A DNA stretch of 5,851 bases from an uncultured Clostridia bacterium (GTDB lineage: Bacteria; Bacillota; Clostridia; Christensenellales; Borkfalkiaceae): NCBI GenBank assembly GCA_947176445.1, contig CAMWQK010000065.1, positions 1 through 5,851 on the forward strand. Direction: 5' to 3'. Positions within the stretch are counted from its first letter, which is position 1, and each line of letters opens with the position of its first letter. Under the pieces are notes generated by a model, which saw only the letters and a program-made list of their open reading frames with translations, searched no databases and was not told where the DNA came from. Of the stretch, positions 1-5,110 are shown one piece after another. The position numbers were made by a program, and so were the translations under genes.

Positions 1-492
1 GAGGAGATCAGCGGCTACGATGAAAGAGCGCTCACCGAGTTCCGCCGCAGAAAAGTGGGGTTCGTCTTTCAGCAGTATTTCCTCCTGCCGCACCTCACAG
101 TGGAGCAGAATGCAAAGATGGGTGCGGCGCTCGGCGGCGGGAATGTGAGTGAAATTTTAAGCGCGCTCGGGCTTGCGGAAAAGCGAAAGTGCCTTCCGCG
201 CAAGCTCTCGGGCGGGGAGCAGCAGCGGGTGAGCATCGCGCGTGCGCTCGCCAAACAGCCCGCCATCCTCTTTCTGGACGAGCCGACGGGCGCGCTCGAC
301 GAGGAGACAGGGCGGAGCGTTTTAGACTATCTCGCGGCGGAGCAAAGACGGCTCGGCTTCACGATGGTGATGGTGACGCACAACCGCAATATTGCCGAAA
401 TGGCGGACACGGTGATAGAGATGGGCGGAAAGACGGTGGCATCCGTCACGAAAAATCCCGCGCCGAAGTGCGCGTACGAGATCGGGTGGTGA
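1..492 (+). CDS. ABC transporter ATP-binding protein (MacB/LolD type), 5' partial
   Basis: This is the ATPase of an exporter-like ABC system; it would bind and hydrolyse ATP on the inner face of the membrane to drive the adjacent permease. The reading frame is open from base 1, so the N-terminus with the Walker A P-loop lies outside the window and 163 residues are visible. Seen in order are the Q-loop (GFVFQQ, about 58-75), the ABC signature LSGGEQQ (205-225), Walker B ILFLDEP with the D-loop GALD (265-300) and the switch histidine in VTHN (379-381). The spacing of these motifs is normal for the family of ATPases that partner FtsX/MacB-type permeases. The gene ends one base before the permease ATG, so the two are co-transcribed and probably translationally coupled. 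The GTG at 55 is internal to the domain and is not a credible start. The substrate cannot be told from the ATPase. Confidence 0.95.
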   Translation, partial: EEISGYDERALTEFRRRKVGFVFQQYFLLPHLTVEQNAKMGAALGGGNVSEILSALGLAEKRKCLPRKLSGGEQQRVSIARALAKQPAILFLDEPTGALDEETGRSVLDYLAAEQRRLGFTMVMVTHNRNIAEMADTVIEMGGKTVASVTKNPAPKCAYEIGW

Positions 493-493
493 T

Positions 494-1627
494 ATGGTTG
501 TCGGATGGAAAGAGGGCGTAAAACTATTCGGGATCGCCATCGTGTGCGCCTGCGCCGTGCTCGTGTGCACCTTCTTTTTGAATTATTATATGGACGCTCT
601 CGCTATGCGTTCCGCGGTCACGGGCGAGGCGGTCGCGCTCTTCGAGGCGCAGCTGCTCATGGCAAAGCTCGTGTCGCTCATCAGCGGGGGGTGCCTGTCG
701 CTCATCTCGGCGGTACTCGTCGCGTTCTACGTAAAGCTGTATATTGACGCGCACGCAAGTCAACTCGGCGTGTTGAAGGCGCTCGGTTTTTCAAATCGCA
801 GGATCGCTCTGGGCTTCTGGGTATTCGGGTTGAGCGTCTTTCTCGGTTGCGCGGTGGGGTTCGGCGGCGGCTTTGCACTCATGCCCCTCATTTATACCAA
901 GATGTCGGAGAACATGTTCGCGCTCGATATCCACTTTCACGCGGAGCTTCTGTTCGGGCTTGTGTTCGCGCCCGCCGTCGTGTTTGCGGCGCTTGCCATT
1001 CTCTGCGCCTATCTCAAATTGCGCGTGCCCGCCCTGCAACTGCTTCGCGGCGAGGAGAAAAACACGAAAACAGCGGAGGGGAAGGAGACGAAGCCGCGCT
1101 CCTTCCTCACGGAAATGCGCCGCGCGACGCTGAAAAGCAAGAAATCGCTCGTCTTTTTTATCGCGTTTGCCGCGTTCTGTTACGGCTCGATGTTGCAGAT
1201 GGCATTCTACATGGGCGACTATTCGAGCGTGACGATGGGTATCATCATCTTCCTCATCGGCGCGGTGCTCGCCGTCACCTGCTTTCTGCTCGCGGTCACC
1301 GTGCTCGCGCGGGCAAACCGCAAGTCGGTCGCCCTCATGCGCGCATACGGGTTCGATTTTTGGGAATGCGGGCGCGCGGTGTTCGGTGGATACCGTATCC
1401 CCGCGCTCATCGGGTTCGGAATCGGAACGGCGTACGAGTACGCGCTCATGAAGCTCATGATCGGGCTGATCTTTGCAGACGTCATCTACGATATGCCCGC
1501 TCTCACCTTCCGCGTGGGCACGTTCTTTGCCGTACTTTCCTCCTTCCTCGTGCTGTACGAAGCGGTCATGCTCTTCTTTACGTGGAAGCTCGGCAAAACT
1601 TCTGTGCGCGCGTTCGTGCTCGAATAA
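494..1627 (+). CDS. FtsX-like ABC transporter permease, compact eight-helix form
   Basis: This 377-residue integral membrane protein is the permease of the ATPase encoded just upstream. By eye it has eight hydrophobic segments at about residues 11-29, 58-83, 107-133, 152-175, 217-240, 246-272, 298-328 and 340-364, with a charged cytoplasmic linker at about 186-216. The two halves look like duplicated FtsX modules: LGVLKALGFSNRR (91-103) in the first and VALMRAYGFDFWE (279-291) in the second occupy the same place after a helix, where FtsX proteins contact their ATPase. Unlike MacB, there is only a short loop (about 30 residues) between helices 1 and 2, so no large extracytoplasmic domain exists. 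The ATG at 494 follows a modest GGGTGG ribosome binding site inside the end of the ATPase gene. Small exporters of this shape occur in Clostridia. Substrate is unknown; peptide, lipid or antibiotic export are all possible. Confidence 0.88.
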   Translation: MVVGWKEGVKLFGIAIVCACAVLVCTFFLNYYMDALAMRSAVTGEAVALFEAQLLMAKLVSLISGGCLSLISAVLVAFYVKLYIDAHASQLGVLKALGFSNRRIALGFWVFGLSVFLGCAVGFGGGFALMPLIYTKMSENMFALDIHFHAELLFGLVFAPAVVFAALAILCAYLKLRVPALQLLRGEEKNTKTAEGKETKPRSFLTEMRRATLKSKKSLVFFIAFAAFCYGSMLQMAFYMGDYSSVTMGIIIFLIGAVLAVTCFLLAVTVLARANRKSVALMRAYGFDFWECGRAVFGGYRIPALIGFGIGTAYEYALMKLMIGLIFADVIYDMPALTFRVGTFFAVLSSFLVLYEAVMLFFTWKLGKTSVRAFVLE

Positions 1628-1635
1628 AAAATAAG

Positions 1636-1678
1636 TGCCTGCAATACTTAAAATTTTTTAAGTACTGCGGGCATTTTT
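1636..1678 (+). terminator. Rho-independent terminator of the ABC operon
   Basis: An imperfect stem of about 18 bp (TGCC at 1636-1639 pairs with GGCA at 1670-1673, continuing inward through TACTTAAAA/TTTTAAGTA with one G-U and one A-C mismatch) is followed directly by five T residues at 1674-1678. It starts nine bases after the permease stop. The AT-rich inner half of the stem is also a perfect palindrome matching a second one at the next promoter. Confidence 0.8.
1645..1664. promoter_or_regulatory. Candidate distal operator O1 for the MarR regulator
   Basis: The sequence holds a perfect 9-bp palindrome, TACTTAAAA then TT then TTTTAAGTA. Its core CTTAAA-N4-TTTAAG is the same as in the palindrome at 1707-1730, and the two centres are 64 bp apart, close to six helical turns. 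MarR proteins bind such palindromes as dimers and often control their own promoter, so this may be an upstream operator. It could instead simply be terminator stem, in which it is embedded. Confidence 0.45.
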
Positions 1679-1680
1679 CG

Positions 1681-1709
1681 TTGACTATAATAATATTATG
1701 TGGTATACT
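1681..1709 (+). promoter_or_regulatory. Sigma-A promoter of the MarR-DegV operon
   Basis: A -35 box TTGACT (1681-1686) and a -10 box TATACT (1704-1709) are separated by exactly 17 bp, each one base off consensus. Transcription would start near 1716, giving a leader of about 24 bases. The promoter begins two bases after the T-run of the upstream terminator. Confidence 0.85.
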
Positions 1710-1730
1710 GCTTAAAGAATTTTAAGTAGT
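1707..1730. promoter_or_regulatory. Candidate proximal operator O2 over the MarR transcription start
   Basis: The inverted repeat ACTgCTTAAA-GAAT-TTTAAGtAGT has one mismatched pair in ten. It overlaps the end of the -10 box and the predicted start of transcription, the classic place for a repressor to block RNA polymerase. It shares its CTTAAA-N4-TTTAAG core with O1. The regulator encoded immediately downstream is the natural candidate to bind it (inference). Confidence 0.6.
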
Positions 1731-1739
1731 TGGCGTATT

Positions 1740-2177
1740 ATGATCGAAGAAAATTTTGATATCATCTATAAGGCATTTCGGATCGCGCTTTATCGCCGCG
1801 TGTTTGCAGCGCTGGGGCAGCGCGAAGGCTCGCTCTCGGCGATGGATTATTTCTCGGTGGAGACCATCTATCTGCTGGGCAATCCCACCATCACGGAATT
1901 TGCGAATACGCTGTGCATTTCGCAGCCGAACGCGACCTACCGCGTCAAATCGCTCGTGGAGAAGGGGTACGTCGTCAAGACGGAGACGGAGAAAAAGAAC
2001 ACCTACCGATTGCAGGTGACGGATAAGTTCATGCGGTTTTACCATGAGGACATGGACTACGGGCACTTCATTTTCAAGCGGCTCTCCGAGCGGTTCTCGG
2101 CGGAGGAGCTGGAACAGGTGGACGGAATTTTTAAGAGTTTTATCGCGCAAATCAAGGAGGAAGGAAAGACATGTTAA
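1740..2177 (+). CDS. MarR-family winged-helix transcriptional regulator
   Basis: This 145-residue protein has the length and layout of a MarR dimeric repressor. N-terminal dimerisation helices (about 5-30) are followed by a winged helix-turn-helix: ITEFANTLCISQPNATYRVK (51-70) contains the second helix and the recognition helix, and the segment VVKTETEKKNTYRLQVTDK (78-96) is the beta wing. The wing lacks the D-x-R motif common in MarR proteins. A C-terminal helical region (about 108-140) completes the dimer interface. The ATG at 1740 is preceded by no good ribosome binding site, which suggests low expression, as fits a repressor. The gene overlaps the following DegV gene by seven bases. Paired palindromes at its promoter point to autoregulation. 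By context the inducer could be a fatty acid or acyl derivative, as for FabT, but the sequence does not show the ligand. Confidence 0.88.
   Translation: MIEENFDIIYKAFRIALYRRVFAALGQREGSLSAMDYFSVETIYLLGNPTITEFANTLCISQPNATYRVKSLVEKGYVVKTETEKKNTYRLQVTDKFMRFYHEDMDYGHFIFKRLSERFSAEELEQVDGIFKSFIAQIKEEGKTC
2154..2160 (+). promoter_or_regulatory. Strong ribosome binding site of the DegV gene
   Basis: AAGGAGG lies inside the end of the MarR gene, 10 bases before the ATG at 2171. It is much stronger than anything in front of the MarR ATG, so the DegV protein should be made in larger amounts from the shared mRNA. Confidence 0.75.
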
Positions 2178-2983
2178 ATATCATCACCGATTCTTCGGCG
2201 GAGTTCTCCGAGGAGGAAGCAAAGGCGCTGGGTCTGCGCATTATTCCGCTCACCGTCATATTCGACGGGACTGCGTATTTAGAGGGCGTGGATCTCGAAA
2301 AGGATAAATTTTATGAGCGTCTGCTTGCGGGGGAATTCCCGCACACCTCGCAGCCCTCGACCGAACAGTTTCGGGAAGCGTTCGAAGCGACGAACGGCGA
2401 GGAGACGCTCGTTCTTCTCATTTCCTCCGCACTCTCGGGCACGATCAATGCAGCGGAAGTTGCAAAGCGCGACGGAAACTTCGAGAACGTGCACATCTAC
2501 GACTCCCTGTGTACGACGGCGATGCTCCGTATTCTGGTGGAGACGGCGATCAAGAACCGCACAAAGTCGGCGGCGGAGGTGATTGCGATCTTAGACGAAC
2601 TGCGTCCGCGCATTCGCCTGCACGCCTGCCTCGATACGCTCGAATTCTTATACAAGGGCGGGCGCATTAAAAAGAGCGTGGCGATCTTAGGGGGACTACT
2701 TGGAATCAAGCCGCTTATCGAGATCACGAAGGAAGGTACCGTCGGCATGTGCGGCAAGGCGCACGGTCAGAAGAAGGCGCTTCGAAGCCTCATCGACGTA
2801 TTGAAAAGCGAAGCGCTCGACAAAAATTACCCCGTCTATTTCTTGCAGACGGATACCGATAAGCCCACCCGCGAGGTCATGGCGGGCACGGGACACGAGG
2901 ACGACCGCATTTTCCGCATCTGCTGCGCGGTCGGCACGCACATCGGACCCAACGCCGCAGGACTTGTATACGTTGTAAAATAA
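2171..2983 (+). CDS. DegV family fatty-acid-binding protein (FakB-like)
   Basis: DegV/FakB proteins are soluble cytoplasmic carriers that hold one fatty acid; FakB members present it to the kinase FakA for phosphorylation and entry into phospholipid synthesis. All family landmarks are visible in this 270-residue protein: the N-terminal strand IITDSSAEFS (4-13), TSQPS (59-63), SSALSGT (85-91), YDS (110-112), LEFLYKGGRI (157-166), LGIKPL (177-182) and the C-terminal GTHIGPNAAG (255-264). The Thr/Ser of TSQPS and SSALSGT and the His of GTHIGP sit where the fatty acid carboxylate is bound in characterised members. Length is near the usual 280 or so. It overlaps the MarR gene and has a strong AAGGAGG site, so it is the main product of the operon. 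No fakA is in the window, so the precise role (kinase partner or carrier) is inference. Confidence 0.93.
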   Translation: MLNIITDSSAEFSEEEAKALGLRIIPLTVIFDGTAYLEGVDLEKDKFYERLLAGEFPHTSQPSTEQFREAFEATNGEETLVLLISSALSGTINAAEVAKRDGNFENVHIYDSLCTTAMLRILVETAIKNRTKSAAEVIAILDELRPRIRLHACLDTLEFLYKGGRIKKSVAILGGLLGIKPLIEITKEGTVGMCGKAHGQKKALRSLIDVLKSEALDKNYPVYFLQTDTDKPTREVMAGTGHEDDRIFRICCAVGTHIGPNAAGLVYVVK

Positions 2984-2997
2984 TCGGATATGAACAA

Positions 2998-3030
2998 CCC
3001 CGTGCGAAATGATTTCGCACGGGGATTTTT
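2998..3030 (+). terminator. Rho-independent terminator of the MarR-DegV operon
   Basis: CCCCGTGCGAAAT (2998-3010) and ATTTCGCACGGGG (3012-3024) are perfect inverted copies around one base; in RNA about 11 pairs would form with a five-base loop. A run of five T residues follows at 3026-3030. It lies 14 bases after the DegV stop. Confidence 0.93.
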
Positions 3031-3050
3031 ATGGAATGCGACAAAAAAGA

Positions 3051-3079
3051 TTGTACGTCGCGGCAAAATGTGATATGAT
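3051..3079 (+). promoter_or_regulatory. Promoter of the DUF4250 gene
   Basis: A -35 box TTGTAC (3051-3056) and a -10 box TATGAT (3074-3079) are separated by 17 bp, with transcription expected to start near 3086. It lies between the DegV terminator and the small gene, which therefore forms its own unit. Confidence 0.7.
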
Positions 3080-3097
3080 AGGGGAAAGAGGTGTGCG

Positions 3098-3274
3098 ATG
3101 CAATTACCGAGCGATAGTGCAATGCTGTTGAGTGTTATCAACATGAAACTGCGCGATGATTACGACAGTTTGAGTTCTCTTTGCGACGATTTAGAGCTTT
3201 CGCAAGAGGAAATCGAGCAAAAACTCGCAAAAATCGGCTATTTTTATAATTCCCGAGCAAATAAGTTCGAATAA
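3098..3274 (+). CDS. DUF4250 domain-containing small protein
   Basis: This 58-residue protein is recognised from its pattern MQLPSDSAMLLSVINMKLRD (1-20), then SLSSLCDDLELSQEEIEQKL (25-44) and the ending KIGYFYNSRANKF. DUF4250 proteins of Bacillota share the arrangement LP-x-D-x-x-MLLS-x-x-N-x-KLRD, a Leu-Cys-Asp-Asp-Leu segment and an acidic stretch before IGY and a terminal F. The family has no established function; the short helical segment could be a helix-turn-helix-like fold (LSSLCDDLELSQEEIEQKLAK reads like one), but this is a guess. The ATG at 3098 follows an AGAGGTG ribosome binding site (3087-3093) and a good promoter. It is a single-gene unit. Codons are less GC-rich than in neighbouring genes. 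Family assignment is from memory of the pattern, not from a search. Confidence 0.85.
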   Translation: MQLPSDSAMLLSVINMKLRDDYDSLSSLCDDLELSQEEIEQKLAKIGYFYNSRANKFE

Positions 3275-3282
3275 ACAGGGCT

Positions 3283-3328
3283 AAAAAGTTATCAACAGTC
3301 AATTTGTGGATAAGTGGATAACTTTTTT
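3283..3328 (+). terminator. Possible terminator with a large loop after the DUF4250 gene
   Basis: AAAAAGTTATC (3283-3293) and GATAACTTTTT (3317-3327) are perfect 11-bp inverted copies separated by 23 bases, starting eight bases after the DUF4250 stop. The distal arm ends in six T residues. The stem is AT-rich and the loop long, so termination would be weak; the same sequence is also rich in DnaA-box-like motifs, which may be its real meaning. Confidence 0.4.
3289..3321. promoter_or_regulatory. Cluster of DnaA-box-like sequences
   Basis: TGTGGATAA (3305-3313) is an exact inverse copy of the DnaA box TTATCCACA. It is flanked by TTATCAACA (3289-3297, one mismatch, opposite orientation) and AGTGGATAA (3313-3321, one mismatch, same orientation). 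Three such sequences in 33 bases could bind DnaA. There is no dnaA, dnaN or rpmH here and no clear unwinding element, so I do not call an origin. Confidence 0.4.
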
Positions 3329-3342
3329 GATAACCGCAGAAT

Positions 3343-3443
3343 ATATTCCGAAATATGTTTCGCGAGGAGGGTTTCCCTCCGCTGCGAGCCTCAATTTGCG
3401 CAAAACCTTGCGCTTGTTGTCTGTTGATGAAGAATGACAACAA
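3343..3443 (+). repeat. Run of four short hairpins in the intergenic region
   Basis: In order there are ATATT/AATAT (3343-3347 and 3352-3356), GGAGGG/CCCTCC (3366-3371 and 3375-3380, three-base loop), GCGCAA/TTGCGC (3398-3403 and 3408-3413, four-base loop) and TTGTTGTC/GACAACAA (3414-3421 and 3436-3443). A weak outer pairing of GCG/CTC near 3384-3393 with GAG/CGC near 3449-3455 could enclose the last two as a three-way junction. No known RNA family is recognised and there is no coding potential I trust on either strand. Confidence 0.35.
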
Positions 3444-3463
3444 CCTAAGAGACGCAATATAAG
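3434..3463 (+). promoter_or_regulatory. Candidate promoter of the small-protein/HAD operon
   Basis: ATGACA (3434-3439) and TATAAG (3458-3463) are each one base from consensus with an 18-bp spacer. Transcription would start near 3470, so the 17-bp hairpin at 3474-3514 would stand at the very 5' end of the mRNA. Confidence 0.5.
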
Positions 3464-3473
3464 TAAATTTCCT

Positions 3474-3514
3474 CGAAGGATTTGTTTTGCAAGAACGGCA
3501 AAACAAATCCTTCG
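3474..3514. repeat. Perfect 17-bp inverted repeat before a ribosome binding site
   Basis: CGAAGGATTTGTTTTGC (3474-3490) and GCAAAACAAATCCTTCG (3498-3514) are exact inverse copies around a seven-base loop. No T-run follows on either strand, so it is not an ordinary intrinsic terminator. It ends five bases before the AGGAG site of the 3530 gene. It may be a 5'-terminal stabilising stem-loop of that mRNA, a protein-binding palindrome, or a dispersed palindromic element. Confidence 0.85.
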
Positions 3515-3529
3515 AAAACAGGAGCTCTT

Positions 3530-3733
3530 ATGTCCGACTACGATTTCATGAAATTATTTTCACAGTACGACGGGGAAATCAGCATGTCCGATTTCACGCC
3601 CGAGGAACTCGCGGAGTACTTGAAGTACGCGTCGGGCGAGGAGACGCCGCTCTCCCCTGCGGCGTGGAAGGAGCAGTACTTTGCCTATTACGACGATATC
3701 AAGGACAAGTCCTTAAAAAAGCAGGATTGGTGA
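3530..3733 (+). CDS. Small acidic protein of unknown function
   Basis: This 67-residue protein is not recognised. It is acidic in its first half (MSDYDFMKLFSQYDGE, then MSDFTPEELAEYLKYASGEE), aromatic in the middle (WKEQYFAYYDD, 46-56) and lysine-rich at the end (KDKSLKKQDW). It has no membrane segment or signal peptide and looks like a soluble helical protein; the element FTPEELAEYLKYASG suggests a capped amphipathic helix. The ATG at 3530 is preferred because AGGAG (3520-3524) stands five bases before it. A longer frame from TTG 3482 would start inside the 17-bp hairpin and is rejected. The stop lies four bases before the GTG of the HAD gene, so the two form an operon and are likely translationally coupled. 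Whether it partners the nucleotidase is unknown. Confidence 0.75.
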   Translation: MSDYDFMKLFSQYDGEISMSDFTPEELAEYLKYASGEETPLSPAAWKEQYFAYYDDIKDKSLKKQDW

Positions 3734-3737
3734 GCGC

Positions 3738-4436
3738 GTGAAGGAGTACAGATATATCATCTTCGACGCCGATCAGACGCTTATCGACTTTTTCGAGGAC
3801 GAGCGCCGCGCGATCCGCGCCGTTTTTTCCGCCATAGGAAAGCAGGCGAGCGGGGAGCAGGTCGCGGATATCCGCAGATTTTCGGATGAAAACTGGGTGG
3901 AGCTCGGGCTGTTTGAGGTACATACCGCGCACGTGCAGCAAAACTTTCACGCGCTGTACTATCGGCACTTAGAGGACGTTGTCAATTACGCGGCGGAAAA
4001 GTACAGTTTTGAGGAGCGGAGAGAGGCGGCGGGCAAAGTGTTCTTTGAAACCCTGTGCCGCCCTGCGACCCTCTTTCCCGACGCACTCGATACGGTAAAG
4101 GTATTGAGCGAGCGCTACCGCATCTGCATTGCGACCAACGGCATTGCAAAGATGCAGCGCGGCAGACTTGCACCGTTTTCGCCGTATGTATCGCACCTCC
4201 TTATTTCGGAAGAGATGGGTGCGATCAAGCCGAGCGGGGCATTTTTTGCGGACATGTTGCGCATATTGTGCGCAAAAGCAAGCGAATGCCTGATGGTGGG
4301 TGACAGTATTTCGTCGGATATCGCGGGCGCGACGGCGGCGGGAATGGACAGTATTCTCTTAGACCGTACGGGCATAAACGGGCAATCGCCTGCGATTTGC
4401 ACGGTTTCCTCACTACACGAACTGTTAGAATTATAA
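3738..4436 (+). CDS. HAD-superfamily hydrolase, YjjG/YfnB-like nucleotidase
   Basis: HAD phosphatases of this branch remove the phosphate of nucleoside monophosphates, and YjjG acts on pyrimidine and unusual nucleotides. All four HAD motifs are present in 232 residues: motif I FDADQTLIDF with the nucleophile D10 and general acid/base D12, motif II ATNG (132-135) with T133, motif III K164 in AIKPSGAFF, and motif IV MVGDSISSD with D189 and D194. The region between about 18 and 105 is the helical cap. The ending TVSSLHELLEL closely resembles that of E. coli YjjG. The start is GTG at 3738, chosen because the family begins a few residues before the motif I strand; only a weak GGTGAG-like site precedes it, which fits coupling to the small gene four bases upstream. 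The true substrate is not shown by the sequence. Confidence 0.9.
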   Translation: MKEYRYIIFDADQTLIDFFEDERRAIRAVFSAIGKQASGEQVADIRRFSDENWVELGLFEVHTAHVQQNFHALYYRHLEDVVNYAAEKYSFEERREAAGKVFFETLCRPATLFPDALDTVKVLSERYRICIATNGIAKMQRGRLAPFSPYVSHLLISEEMGAIKPSGAFFADMLRILCAKASECLMVGDSISSDIAGATAAGMDSILLDRTGINGQSPAICTVSSLHELLEL

Positions 4437-4473
4437 AAAACCCGACCGCATAAATGCGGTCGGGCGTCTTTTT
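4435..4473. terminator. Bidirectional terminator between the HAD gene and queT
   Basis: CCCGACCGCAT (4441-4451) and ATGCGGTCGGG (4454-4464) form a perfect 11-bp stem. On the plus strand TCTTTTT follows (4467-4473), ending the HAD operon. On the minus strand six T residues follow (complement of 4435-4440), ending queT, whose stop codon is at 4480-4478. The minus-strand T-run overlaps the HAD stop codon, so the element is very economical. Confidence 0.93.
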
Positions 4474-4477
4474 CAAT

Positions 4478-5101
4478 TTAACCGATCGGAGCTTCGGGGG
4501 GATTTTGCGGCAGAACGGGCGCAGGATCGCGCTTCTTTTTGCCGTCTAAAAATACGGAGACGCCGCGGGCGCGGAGCCTTAAAATCGCAAGATAGAGGGG
4601 CACGCCGATCGCATAGATCCACAGCGACTGCGAAACCATCAGCGAGCCGAAGTTGATCCAGTAAGCGATGCTCATCGTCTCGTAGCCGCACATGTCGCCG
4701 TACAGAAACACGATGATGACGGGCACGAGGATCGCGTTGACGATGACGGGGAAGAACCCGCCCACTCCTACGCGCACCGCCTGCATAATAGGCTTTGCGC
4801 TCTCGCGAATAAATCTGCCGATCAGGTATGTAGCGAGCGCCGCAATGAGCGTGGCGATCGGTCCGAGCACGATATCATACACGCCGTAGAGCGATATGAC
4901 GTTGCTCAAAAGGCATCCGACGACAAGCGCGGGGATCGCTTCCACGTAGAAGAGGGGGAGGATCGTGAGCGCCTCGCCGGGACGGATCTGCAGAATGCCC
5001 TGTGAGGAGAGCAGCCCGAAAGACCAGGAAAGCGCAACATACAGTGCGGCGATAATGCCCGCACGGCAGATGCGCTTCGTTGAAAACAGTTCCTTAAACA
5101 T
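4478..5101 (-). CDS. queT: QueT-family ECF transporter S component (queuosine precursor uptake)
   Basis: QueT is the substrate-binding membrane subunit of an energy-coupling factor transporter that imports a queuosine precursor for tRNA modification. The 207-residue protein has about six hydrophobic segments, roughly at 12-32, 44-66, 72-96, 110-135, 144-158 and 158-176. The segment LQIRPGEALTILPLFYVEAI (37-56), then GCLLSN (62-67) and GPIATLIAALATYLIGR (80-96) is typical of QueT. AxxxA (A19 and A23) in helix 1 is where S components contact the T subunit. No EcfA or EcfT gene is present, so it would use a shared module, as group II systems do. A preQ1-I-like riboswitch in the leader supports the assignment independently. 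The tail after about residue 178 is long for the family, with KKKR and a proline-rich end. The ATG at 5101 lies nine bases after GAGG. Confidence 0.92.
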   Translation of the reverse strand: MFKELFSTKRICRAGIIAALYVALSWSFGLLSSQGILQIRPGEALTILPLFYVEAIPALVVGCLLSNVISLYGVYDIVLGPIATLIAALATYLIGRFIRESAKPIMQAVRVGVGGFFPVIVNAILVPVIIVFLYGDMCGYETMSIAYWINFGSLMVSQSLWIYAIGVPLYLAILRLRARGVSVFLDGKKKRDPAPVLPQNPPEAPIG

Positions 5102-5110
5102 TTAATTGTA

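Noticed and set aside
847..1725. Plus-strand open frame of 292 codons overlapping the permease
   Set aside because: It is an arginine-, histidine- and alanine-rich shadow of the GC-rich permease gene in another frame, and it continues through the terminator and promoter.
1722..2150. Minus-strand open frame of 142 codons antisense to the MarR gene
   Set aside because: The plus-strand frame encodes a recognisable winged-helix protein with a promoter; the antisense frame has no recognisable features.
3283..3334. Replication origin
   Set aside because: Only one exact DnaA box is present, with no dnaA, dnaN, rpmH or clear unwinding element nearby.
3138..3506. Minus-strand open frame of 122 codons covering the hairpin region and the antisense of the DUF4250 gene
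   Set aside because: It lies antisense to a recognised gene, runs through several inverted repeats including the 17-bp stem, starts within that stem, and its composition shows no domain.
3343..3514. Known riboswitch, 6S RNA, SRP RNA, tmRNA or RNase P RNA
   Set aside because: I could not find the conserved sequence signatures of any of these families on either strand.
3474..3514. Rho-independent terminator
   Set aside because: No T-run follows the stem on either strand.
3482..3529. N-terminal extension of the small acidic protein from a TTG
   Set aside because: The extension is encoded by the hairpin itself, whereas AGGAG is correctly placed before the ATG at 3530.
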